DNA of 43,921 nucleotides from Clostridium sp. CX1 (GTDB lineage: Bacteria > Bacillota > Clostridia > Clostridiales > Clostridiaceae): contig NZ_JAODOO010000023.1 in the NCBI RefSeq assembly GCF_025398335.1, positions 1 through 43,921 on the forward strand, given 5' to 3'. Each line of letters opens with the position of its first letter. Position 1 is the stretch's first letter. Both the position numbers and the translations under genes were made by a program. Below the pieces are notes generated by a model, which saw only the letters and a program-made list of their open reading frames with translations, searched no databases and was not told where the DNA came from. Shown here piece by piece: positions 8,540 to 18,400 of this stretch.

Positions 8540-9607
8540 ATGAAAAAAATAAGGTTACTCTGTACCGCTGCAGTAATGACTATAATACTTTCTTCTGCAA
8601 CTTTTGTACAAGCAGCAGGAACCACACTGGATATAGATAGTATTACAAGTAAGGCTATTGAAAGTTCATACCAATTAAAAAGTATAGATATATCCATTGA
8701 AAAGGCTAAAAACACTTTAAAGGATGCTACTAGAGGAGCAGGAAAAGGTAACGCAGATATAGAGGTAAAGTACAGCATATATGAATATACAAACCTAAAG
8801 GAAGCTGCAAAAAACTCAATAAAGCTTAATATGCAGACTCAATATTCGTCCTTTATAAATACTAAAGAAGCATTAGACTTAGAAACACAGGAATTTCAAA
8901 ATACAGAATCAAAATATAAAAGAGCACAGCTTCAATTAAGCTTAGGTACTATAAGCAGAAATGAGTTTAAAACTATGGAGCAGTCTTATTATGACGGAAA
9001 AGCTCAGTTAAATAAAGCTCAAAGAAAGTTTGACTCAACTACAAAGACTATAAATCAGGCTTCTGGTTTAAGTCTAAATGATACATATACTGGTTTTACA
9101 AAGGATATAATTACAGATACCACAAATATAAAGACTTATAATGATTATTTAAATGATGCTTTACAAAATAGAGTAGAAATCTTAAATGATAATGAAAAAA
9201 TTAAACTGAAAAAATTAGAATTTGCTGGTATCAGAGGTGCTAACCCCTACAATAATTCCCCAGAATATATAATTGGGAAGTATGGTGTAACGGAGGCGGA
9301 AAATAAACTAGAGACAGATAAAATAGATATATCTATAGAGATAAATGGACTATACAATGACTTACAGAGTAAGATCCAAAAATTGCAGCCTCAAAAAGAA
9401 AACTATAATGCTGAAAAGAAAAAATATGATCAAGCTCTACAAAAATATAATTTAGGAATGATTAGTAAAATAGATTTTCAAGATCAATCAGCAGCTTTTA
9501 AAGCAGCAGAGAATTCTCTAAAGCTAGCGCAAAGAGATGTAGCTTTAGCAAAATTAAAACTTGAATATGCATCTGGATTAGGGACAAACTCTTTAAGTAG
9601 CAACTAA
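8540..9607 (+). CDS. TolC-family secreted coiled-coil protein (first of three)
   Basis: The 355-residue protein has a Sec signal peptide (residues 1-26, ending VQAAG). Two long helical hairpins follow, in the layout of TolC/OEP repeats (helices at about 30-155 and 225-345). The hairpin-turn phrase occurs in both halves (LSLGTISRNEFKTMEQ and YNLGMISKIDFQDQSA), showing the internal duplication of the family. In TolC about 60-70 residues between the first helices form beta-barrel strands. Here that stretch is only about 20 residues with little beta character, so a barrel is unlikely. It is first in a three-gene operon behind the shared operator. It probably acts outside the membrane as a periplasm-like adaptor or conduit for an exporter, but this is an inference. 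Confidence 0.7.
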   Translation: MKKIRLLCTAAVMTIILSSATFVQAAGTTLDIDSITSKAIESSYQLKSIDISIEKAKNTLKDATRGAGKGNADIEVKYSIYEYTNLKEAAKNSIKLNMQTQYSSFINTKEALDLETQEFQNTESKYKRAQLQLSLGTISRNEFKTMEQSYYDGKAQLNKAQRKFDSTTKTINQASGLSLNDTYTGFTKDIITDTTNIKTYNDYLNDALQNRVEILNDNEKIKLKKLEFAGIRGANPYNNSPEYIIGKYGVTEAENKLETDKIDISIEINGLYNDLQSKIQKLQPQKENYNAEKKKYDQALQKYNLGMISKIDFQDQSAAFKAAENSLKLAQRDVALAKLKLEYASGLGTNSLSSN

Positions 9608-9634
9608 AACTAATACAAGGCAGGAGGCAAAATC

Positions 9635-10843
9635 ATGAAAAAAAAGTTAAGTTTCTTAATTGCTTTAGCAATTTCTTTGAGCGTAAATACTGCAGCATTT
9701 GCGGATGCAGCTATTCCAGCTGAATCTGGTAATATAAACACTATATCCACTAGTGATACAATAAACCTAACTCTAGAGGACGCACTAAATAGTGTAGAAA
9801 AAAATAATACTGAATTAAAACTTATGAAGGATAAAATAAATTCTTTAAATAAGCAGTTTGATATAGATCATAACTATGCTACAACTATAGATACTAACAA
9901 GATGGGTAGTATAGAGCGTCTTACAAATCAATATTTGCAAGCTAAAATGCTTCAGGAAATTGTACCTTTAAATGATGTGCAGAAAATAAAGGATGCAAAA
10001 AACTCTAGAGATGAAAGAATAAATGTAATAAAATTTGATCTTCAAAGACATTATTTGAATGTATTAAATTCCAGAAGTCAGATAGATAACATAAATAAGA
10101 CTATAGCTAATATAGACGAGAAGATCAAACAAACTGAAGAAAAGATAAAGGTTGGTCAGGCAACTGCTAATTCATTAGACCCTTTAAATGTCCAAAAAAG
10201 TCAGCTTTACTCTCAAATTAGAAACATTGAAGACCAGACAGATCAATCATTGTTAACTATAAAACAGTATCTTAACATAGATTTAAATAAGAATTTAAAT
10301 TTATCTTCTGTAAAAAAGGATTTTGTTAAAATTGATGACAAGGATATAGCTAGCAAAATTAATGAAGCAGCTAGTAAAGATTATACACTAAGTTCACTTA
10401 AGGCAAATATGGACATTGTAAAGAAACAAAATGAGTTATATTCTAAGTATTCCCACAATGCTCCTTCAGGTGAAAATACAAGTAAATCTACTTTAGCAGG
10501 TTTACAAACTCAATTAATTACTGTGAATACTGGTATACCACAAACTTTGTGGAATTCATACTACAGCTTAAAGAGTAAAGAAAATGCAATTCAGACACAG
10601 ATACTTACAGAACAGAGTGCACAGGATGCCTATGATAAGGCAAAGAAAAATTTTGAGGTTGGAATGACAGATAAAGTAACTGTAGACTCAGCAGCCTTAG
10701 AATTAGATAAGCAAAAAAGTATAACTGAGAGAACTGTAAATGAGTACATGGTAGCTCAAGAGGAGTTTAAATACATGTTAGAGGGGCATTCTTTAACAAA
10801 GATGCCTACTCAGTCTATGGGAGTTTCAGGTATAGGATACTAG
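9635..10843 (+). CDS. TolC-family secreted coiled-coil protein (second of three)
   Basis: Starts 27 nt after the first gene with GGAGG in front. The signal peptide ends around AAFADA. The mature 402-residue product opens with the family phrase LTLEDALNSVEKNNTELKL, followed by long helices with the hairpin segments KVGQATANSLDPLNVQKSQL and FEVGMTDKVTVDSAALELDK, one per repeat. The place where TolC carries barrel strands is occupied by a short Thr/Asn-rich stretch and then helix-forming sequence. It is close to the third gene across the whole length, so the two arose by duplication. Its role is unknown. The operon suggests that the three proteins assemble together or with an exporter. Confidence 0.7.
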   Translation: MKKKLSFLIALAISLSVNTAAFADAAIPAESGNINTISTSDTINLTLEDALNSVEKNNTELKLMKDKINSLNKQFDIDHNYATTIDTNKMGSIERLTNQYLQAKMLQEIVPLNDVQKIKDAKNSRDERINVIKFDLQRHYLNVLNSRSQIDNINKTIANIDEKIKQTEEKIKVGQATANSLDPLNVQKSQLYSQIRNIEDQTDQSLLTIKQYLNIDLNKNLNLSSVKKDFVKIDDKDIASKINEAASKDYTLSSLKANMDIVKKQNELYSKYSHNAPSGENTSKSTLAGLQTQLITVNTGIPQTLWNSYYSLKSKENAIQTQILTEQSAQDAYDKAKKNFEVGMTDKVTVDSAALELDKQKSITERTVNEYMVAQEEFKYMLEGHSLTKMPTQSMGVSGIGY

Positions 10844-10871
10844 ACTAACAATTAAGTATGGAGGAATATTT

Positions 10872-12017
10872 ATGAAAAAGAAACTAGGTTTTTTAGTTGC
10901 AATTGCCATTTCCCTAAACGTAACAACTACTTGTTTTGCAGAAGCGGCACCTGTGCAAAATAATGCAGTACAAATAACATTAGAACAGGCTATTGGTAGT
11001 TTAGAAAGTAATAATGAAGAGTTAAAAAATATAGATAGCCAAATAGAGGCAGCAAAGAAACAATATGATTGGGATAATCAACAGTCTATATCCATATCTT
11101 TAGGTAAGGGTGAGGCTCAATACGGTCCTGGTCAATATTTACAGGCAGTAATACAAAGGGACTTAACTCCATTAAACGATCAGAAGAAAATAGATGACAC
11201 AAAAAATTCTAAGGATGAAAGATTAAATAACATAAAGTTTGACTTGGAAAAGCAGTACATGAAGGTTTTAACCTCTAAGCAGCAAATAGATAATATTAAT
11301 AAATCTATATCAACTATAGACGCACAAATGAATCAGATTGAACAAAAAATAAAACTAGGACAGGCAACTAAAGATGAATTAAATCCATTAAAGGTAAAGA
11401 GGAATACATTGTTGTCAACAATAAATGGACCACATATTCAAATGGAGGTTTCATCTTTAGCCGTAAAAAAATATTTAAATATTGATTTCAATAGTGAATT
11501 AAGCTTAGCTCCTGCTAAAAAAGAATTTGCTAAGTTCGATGACACTGATATAGAAAAGAAAATATCTGCAGCTGCTGAAAAAGACTACAACTATGGAAGT
11601 CTTCAAAAGACTACAGAGCTTTCTAAAAAACAATTAGATATATATAAAAAGTATGTTTACGACTCTGTAACAGAGCCAATGAACTCAGAGTTAACTGTAA
11701 AAGATAACGAAAATAAATTAGTGGATACGTCTACTTCAACAGAGGTAAGTCTATGGAATTCCTACTATAACTTAAAAAACAAAGAAGATGCTGTTCAAAC
11801 TCAAAATACAGCACTAGAAGTTGCTCAATTGAGCTATGACAAAGCAAAAGAGAGTTTTAATAATGGATTAATAGACAAGGTAACTTTAGACTTAGCTGAG
11901 CTAAATTTAAATAACCAAAGGGTTACTACTGAAGATGCAATAAATGATTATATGATTGCTCAGGAGCAATTTAAGTATTTGCTAGATGGTCATGCTTCTT
12001 CTGGGACTATAAATTAG
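10872..12017 (+). CDS. TolC-family secreted coiled-coil protein (third of three)
   Basis: Begins 28 nt after the second gene behind GGAGGAAT. The signal peptide (about 1-25, ending CFAEA) closely matches that of its neighbour. The 381-residue protein repeats the same pattern: ITLEQAIGSLESNNEELKN, the segment KLGQATKDELNPLKVKRNTL, then FNNGLIDKVTLDLAELNLNN, ending in YMIAQEQFKYLLDGH, which is nearly the same as the second protein. As in the other two, no stretch looks long enough for outer-membrane barrel strands. Three paralogues could form a hetero-oligomer, since TolC itself is a trimer. A terminator follows. Confidence 0.7.
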   Translation: MKKKLGFLVAIAISLNVTTTCFAEAAPVQNNAVQITLEQAIGSLESNNEELKNIDSQIEAAKKQYDWDNQQSISISLGKGEAQYGPGQYLQAVIQRDLTPLNDQKKIDDTKNSKDERLNNIKFDLEKQYMKVLTSKQQIDNINKSISTIDAQMNQIEQKIKLGQATKDELNPLKVKRNTLLSTINGPHIQMEVSSLAVKKYLNIDFNSELSLAPAKKEFAKFDDTDIEKKISAAAEKDYNYGSLQKTTELSKKQLDIYKKYVYDSVTEPMNSELTVKDNENKLVDTSTSTEVSLWNSYYNLKNKEDAVQTQNTALEVAQLSYDKAKESFNNGLIDKVTLDLAELNLNNQRVTTEDAINDYMIAQEQFKYLLDGHASSGTIN

Positions 12018-12078
12018 TATTTACTGAATTTGTACAAAAATAAATATACAATAATTAGAGATAGTATAAAGATTAAAT

Positions 12079-12115
12079 AGCCTCCACCTATTTTCAGGTG
12101 GGGGCTTTAGCTTGC
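12079..12115 (+). terminator. Terminator of the TolC-like operon
   Basis: AGCCTCCACCT pairs with AGGTGGGGGCT (one wobble) over a 6-nt loop. The tail is only moderately T-rich. Confidence 0.7.
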
Positions 12116-12158
12116 TCTTTTGCACACAATGTTTATCAGAACTATTTGAAAATAGTGA

Positions 12159-12187
12159 TTGAATATAGATTTGTTTCATTATATAAT
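12159..12187 (+). promoter_or_regulatory. Promoter of the riboswitch-adhesin transcript
   Basis: TTGAAT and a perfect TATAAT are separated by 17 nt. Transcription would begin near 12194, just ahead of the c-di-GMP-II aptamer. Confidence 0.7.
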
Positions 12188-12210
12188 AAGATAAATTACT
12201 ATTTATTGGG

Positions 12211-12292
12211 AATATTATCTAGGGAAACAATGATCTGTACATTTAACTGGGCACTTTATGTATAGTGAGTTAGTAGTGCAACCGGCCGTTAT
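12211..12292 (+). promoter_or_regulatory. c-di-GMP class II riboswitch aptamer
   Basis: The conserved c-di-GMP-II landmarks appear in order: GGGAAACAATGA, CTGGGCACTT, GAGTTAGTAGTGCAACCG and GGCCG. They match my memory of the clostridial class II aptamers, including those of C. difficile. The 3' end of the aptamer overlaps the 5' arm of the terminator at 12280, so the two structures exclude each other and ligand binding should favour read-through (an ON switch). The downstream gene is a giant adhesin, the type of target that class II switches activate in C. difficile. Confidence 0.85.
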
Positions 12293-12317
12293 ATTTAATA
12301 TAATAGCCGGTTTTTTG
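12280..12317 (+). terminator. Riboswitch expression-platform terminator
   Basis: AACCGGC pairs with GCCGGTT, continued by an inner TTATAT/ATATAA stem, and is followed by six T. The 5' arm lies inside the aptamer's 3' side, so it should form only when c-di-GMP is absent. About 120 nt of leader follow before the gene start. Confidence 0.8.
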
Positions 12318-12435
12318 CATATAGAGAAGTTTTTCTTAATAAATTAGTAAAAATAAAAGATACATAAGGGGGTTTTAATTAATATTCTAGTTTTAAGATA
12401 CTTGGTAAGTAACTAAAGGGGAAAGGGGGGATAGA

Positions 12436-15400
12436 TTGATTAGATTAAGAAAAAACAGACTTTTAGTATTCTTTACACTCTTGTCTTTTATCTTCAATAT
12501 TTTTTCAGTAGCTATGGAGAGTAAGGTAAAGGCAGCTGAAAATGACAGCAGCTTTGACGTACAGTGTATAGTAGATAAAAGCGAGGTTTATATTGGAGAT
12601 GAATTTACTTATACTATAAAGTACAGATATGCTAACACCACTACAGCTGCAGCGTTTGTGGCCATAACAGATGAGCTTCCGGAAAATGTAAAGTATATTT
12701 CTTCTATTACTTCGCCAGATATAGAGTCAGTAACAACAGGGGCGAGCATTAGTGGACGAGATGTGATAACCTTTAACTTCAAAGAAGTAAATGGAATACC
12801 AGGATATTTAAAGGACGGTACAACTGGTTTTGTTAAGATTACAGCTAAGTTTCAAGAGGGGACACCTTTAGCAACGGACTCCTATAAGGCAGAAAACTTT
12901 GCAACAATTAAAGGCTCTATTGACGGTACTGAGAAAGAGATAACAAGTAATATTGTCACTGTAACTCCAAAAGTAAATAAACCAGATTGGAAAGTAACTA
13001 AAACTAGAGTAATTCCATCAGGGGTTGAGCCTGCTGTAGGATATCCTGTAACCTATAGGATAGATGTTATTGGTAATAGTAAAATTGGAGGGTTAAATCT
13101 TGAAAATGTAACCTTGGTTGATAGTATTCCAGAAGGAGCTAAATACATTTCTTCCTCTGATGATGGGAAGTATGATGAGGAAAGTAGAAAGGTTACTTGG
13201 GATATAGGAGATTTGCCAGTTGGTACTTCTCAAAGCAGAACCATAACTTTGATTTATTCACGCTCTGTGAGCTCAGTAACCAATACAGCACAGGCTTCGG
13301 GAAACCTCCTTGGAAGTAATGAAGTAATAACTCAAAGCGGTGAAGCCCAACATGGTTTTACTAAACCTACTATGTCTGTAGGCGACTTCAGTAAATATGG
13401 CAGACAGGCAGATGATAGATATTCCGCAGGTCAGACAGCTAAGTTTTGGATAGGTGGAATTGAAAATACGGGAAATATTTCTATAGACAAAATTCAGATA
13501 GTGGATGATATATCAGAAGACTTGGAGCTAAAGTCTGTAAGTACTGGGGCTTATAGTGGGAAAGGGACTGTAGAGGTACAGTATAAGATAACTAAAAATA
13601 CAACGGGAAGTGGAATCGAAAGCGGGAATACAACAGAAACACCAAATCAAAGTGAAAATGGTGACTGGATTACATGGGCAGAAACACCAGTTGATGCTGA
13701 TACTAATAAGGTTTTAAATGTAAATAATGATATGAAGCTTGAACCAGGAGATAAAATTTCTGTAAGATGGGTAATAACAAATGTTTCAAATGACCCAGAA
13801 GCATTACAGGGAATCGAAGCTGGCTTTAAAAATACTACTCCAATAGCTATAGAAGCTAAAGTTAAGCAGCCTGCATCAGGAAACACTATAACTAATATTG
13901 CAACCCTTAAAGCGTCAAAGAAGGACCTTACTGATATTGTAAAAAGCTCAAGAAAGACTATTTCTGTTATAGCTCCGATGCCTTGGTTAGTTCCAGAGAA
14001 AACTGTAAAAAATGGACAGGTTAAGTTCAATATGAATGATACCGTTGAATATAACTTGACTATAAAGAACCATCAGTTTGCAACTGGAGATTATGTAAAT
14101 CCAATAGCTATTGATGTACTTCCAGAGGAAATGGAGGATGTTAAGTTTTTAGCCTGGGATAAGGGCAATACTAGTATCACTAGAGGAGCTGAACCGGATA
14201 CAATAGAACCTAGAACTATTGATGGAAAGAACTGTCAGATACTAAGGTGGAATATTGCAGGAACACTTAAACCCGGTGAGTATGTAAAGATTAGATTTAC
14301 TGCAAAAATAAAGGATAAAACTTTAGCAGGAAAAGTTAAAAATAATTTTTATATTACTACAAACGATTCAAGTGAGTTTGAAAATTCCCCTAGTGAATTG
14401 ATAAAAGATGCAGGGAACTTAGACGGAGATTCTAGCACTTCCGATAATTTGATTTTAGTAAGTAGGGATATATTTGTAAGCTTTGTTGGCAGTGTTAAGT
14501 CTGAAAAATTGGTTAAAGGTGAGCTAGATGATAACTGGAATAAATATGATGAAACTAAGAGACATGGATATACCTTACCAGGCGGTATTGCAGATTATAG
14601 GTTAAAGATAAAGAACACTGATGCTAACGGACCTATAAGTAATCTCGTTTTTATTGATATTCTGCCTTATGTTGGTGACAAGGGAGTAATTGATACTAAA
14701 AATAGAGAAAGTGAGTGGAGACCTTATCTTGTAAATAAGATAACCGGTGAAGACAACGGACCTATAAGAATAAAAGGCAAAAATGGGGAGAAAGACATAA
14801 GTAAAAGTGTTAAGATTTATTATAACACCAAGGAAAACCCATCAACACTGGAGTTAACTGATTCTATAAATAATAAAAAGTTAAGTGACGGTGGATGGTC
14901 AGAAACACCGCCAAGTGATATTACAACCGTTAAATCATTGAAGTTTGACTTTGGTGATATAAAATTGCAGTCAGATGAAGAGATAACCTTAGAATGGCCA
15001 ATGAGAGCTCCTTACGCTGCACCAACAGGAAAAATTGCATGGGGTTCCTTTGGATATGGAGCAACCTACCCTGATGTAAATGGACAGGAACCTTTTCTTC
15101 CTTCTGAACCTAAAAAAGTAGGTTTTGAGGTGCAACCTGATCCAAATGAAAAATATTATATTGGAGACCGTGTGTGGGAGGATAAGAATAAGGACGGTAT
15201 ACAGAATGATGGAGATACCGGTATAAACGGGGTTTTGGTGAGATTACACAAATATAATAATGTAATTTCAGACTATGAGTACACTGGTAAGTATACTAGA
15301 ACTGGATATAGCTACGTAACAGGAGAAACTGGACACCCAGGATACTACGAATTTCCTAATTTAAGCCCAGGAAAGTATAAGGTTCAGTTTGTTTTCCCTA

Positions 15401-18400
15401 AAGATTATAAGGTTACGCTCTATAAAAAAGGAGCAGACATAGGACTAGATTCTAATATAGACAAAGGAGCAAGTGGGGGAAATATAACAGACTATGAAGA
15501 CAACGGTACTACTAAATCTTCAATAATGAGTGACGAAATAGTTATAGTTGACAAAAATGATTTTTCTTCAGATGCAGGTTTATATCGATTGGCATCTATT
15601 GGAGACAAGGTTTGGAATGATAAAAATATGAATGGCATACAGGATTTAGATGAGTCTGGTATAAAAGGTGTGGTAGTGAATCTTCTACAAGTGAATCCTC
15701 TAAATGGCGAGATAACTCAAGCACAGTATGAAGATGGAAGAGCTGTACCGCCCTATGTGACAGATGAAAAGGGAAATTATAATTTTACAGGTTTAGAGCC
15801 AGGAACTTATAAGGTTCAGTTTACAAATCCAAATGGTGATTATAAGTTCACTAAGGCAGATGTAGTAAGCAGTGATAAAGACATTGATGCAAATGACAGC
15901 GACGCAGTAGTCTCATCCGATGGCTTGACAGCGACATCCTCTGCAATAACCTTAGATTCTGCAGGAAGTGATATGACTATTGATGCGGGAATGTACCTTG
16001 CACAAATTGGAGATACTGTGTGGCATGATAAAAATGCAAATGGAACTCAAGATGAAACAAATGCAGGAATATCAGGAGTTGAGGTAAGTCTCCTTAACGA
16101 AGATGGAGCTGATGCAGAAGATGTACATGGTAATAATGTACCTAAAGCTACTACAAATTCCAGTGGTGAATATCTTTTTGACAACTTAAAACCAGGGAAG
16201 TATATAGTAAAGTTTGAAAAACCAACAGGTTATGATAAGTTTAGTGAAAAAGATGCAGAGGGCAATGTTACAGACATCACCAAAGACAGTAATATAGACA
16301 GCGATGCAGATAAAACCACAGGAAAAACCTCAGTGATAACTTTGTCTGCTGGTGAAAGAAATATGGATATAGATGCAGGACTGTATAAACTAGCTTCTGT
16401 AGGAGATTTTATCTGGGACGACAAAAATGCCAACGGAATACAAGATGAAGCAAATATTCAAGGGGTTAAAGGTGTTGAAGTAAAGCTTCTAAGTAAATCA
16501 AAAGATAATTCAATAAGTGAAGCTAAGCATGATGATGGTACTACAGTTTCAGCTATTACTACAGAGACAGATGGAGAGTATTTATTTGACAAGCTTAAGC
16601 CTGGTATCTATATAGTTCAATTTACTAATAAAAATAGCAGCTTTAAATTTAGTGATCGACAGCAAGGAGAAAAGGATGCTGAAGATAGTGATGCTGTAGT
16701 AGGAGCAGATGAGTCTGTGGCTACAGCAGAGATTGTTTTAAATTCAGAAGATAACAATATAACCATTGATGCTGGACTTCACAAGGCTCTAATTGGAAAC
16801 AAAGTATGGCTTGATGTAAACGGTAATGGAGTTCAAGATGCTAAAGAAGAAGGCATAGCAGGAGTTAAAGTTGAACTTTTAGACAAAGATGGTAATGCTG
16901 TAAAGGTTGGAGGGAACCCTCTTACTTCCATAACGGATTCAAAGGAGGATTCAAAGGGTATATATGAATTTAATGACCTAGAAGCAGGAGACTATAAGGT
17001 TAAATTCACCTTACCGGAAGGCTATAATTTTACAAGGCTAAATACTACATCTGCGGCAATAGATAGTGATGCAGACTTTGCAACAGGTATAACTAGAACC
17101 ATTAACCTATTAGCAGGACAGATAGACAAAAGCTGGGATGCAGGAATATATGTGCCTGCTAGACTAGGTGATTTTGTATGGCTAGATAAGAACAGTTTAG
17201 ATAAAGATACTAAAGGCATTCAAGATGCAGGAGAGCCTGGTATTGAAGGTGTAACTGTAAAGCTTTTAGATAAGGATAGTAAACCTGCTAAGTATGGTGA
17301 TGGTACAGTTATTCCAGATGCTGTTACAGACAGCCAAGGAAAGTACAGTTTCACAAATCTAGTGCCGGGAGCCTATATAGTGCAGTTTCAAAAAGCAAGT
17401 TACTATAATTATACAGAGAAAGATAAAGGGAATGATATTGGAGATAGCGACAATACAGATAGTGATGCAGATACAGCTACAGGAAAAAGTAAGGTTGTAG
17501 TGCTTAAGTCTGGAGATAGAAACGACAGTATTGATGCAGGATATACGTTAACTACAGGTATGAGCTTGGCAAAAGATGTATATTTGGGTCATGATGAAGG
17601 TAAGGGAGTAGGTTTGGATAGTGTAAAAGGTGAGGAAGGAACTGCTATAACTTACTTATTCACAGTAAAAAACACTGGTACTTCCTATTTAAATAACTTA
17701 GACATTATTGATAACGAACTTCATATCAATAAATCTAGTATGAAACAAGTCAGCGGCAAAGAGCCAATAGCACCAGGAGAAACGGCGGTGTATTATTATG
17801 AAACAACCATTAATAATGATTTAACTAATACAGCAACAGCTTCAGCATACCCTAGTGATGATAAGGGAAGCTTAATTCCTAATGGAGATAAGGTCTTTTC
17901 CCAGCAAGGCACTGCAGTTATAGGTGAGCTAATATCATCAATGAAGGTAGAAAAAACTGTATATGCTGGTCATGATAAGGGTAATCAAAGTGGTGGAGAG
18001 TTGGTAGTAGGCGAAGGAGGTATTGATATAACCTATGTCTTTAAAATAACCAATACAGGAAATGTACATTTGAAGGATATAGCTATTAAAGATTTAAATA
18101 TTAAAGATAATGGTGTTGAAATTGATAAGTCAAAAATGATTTACAAAGGAAGAAGTAAAATCGGGGAAGATAAAGATGTACCTCTAGGACTTAATGAAAG
18201 TATAACCTATTACTATGAAACCACTATTAATGGAGATTTAAAAAACACAGTAAAGGTTGTAGGAATACCAAGTAATGAGTTAGGAAAGGATATTTCTTAT
18301 GTAAGCAAAGCTGAAGCAACAGACGATGCAAAGGTAGATGAAGTAAAACCTTCAATCTCTGTAGAAAAGACAGTATACAATGGCCATGACAGCGGGAAAG

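Noticed and set aside
13647-14030. Long open frame on the minus strand inside the adhesin gene
   Set aside because: It lies wholly within a strongly supported gene, has no ribosome binding site and gives low-complexity protein. It is a shadow of the plus-strand codons, like the others at 16230-16433 and 17022-17219.
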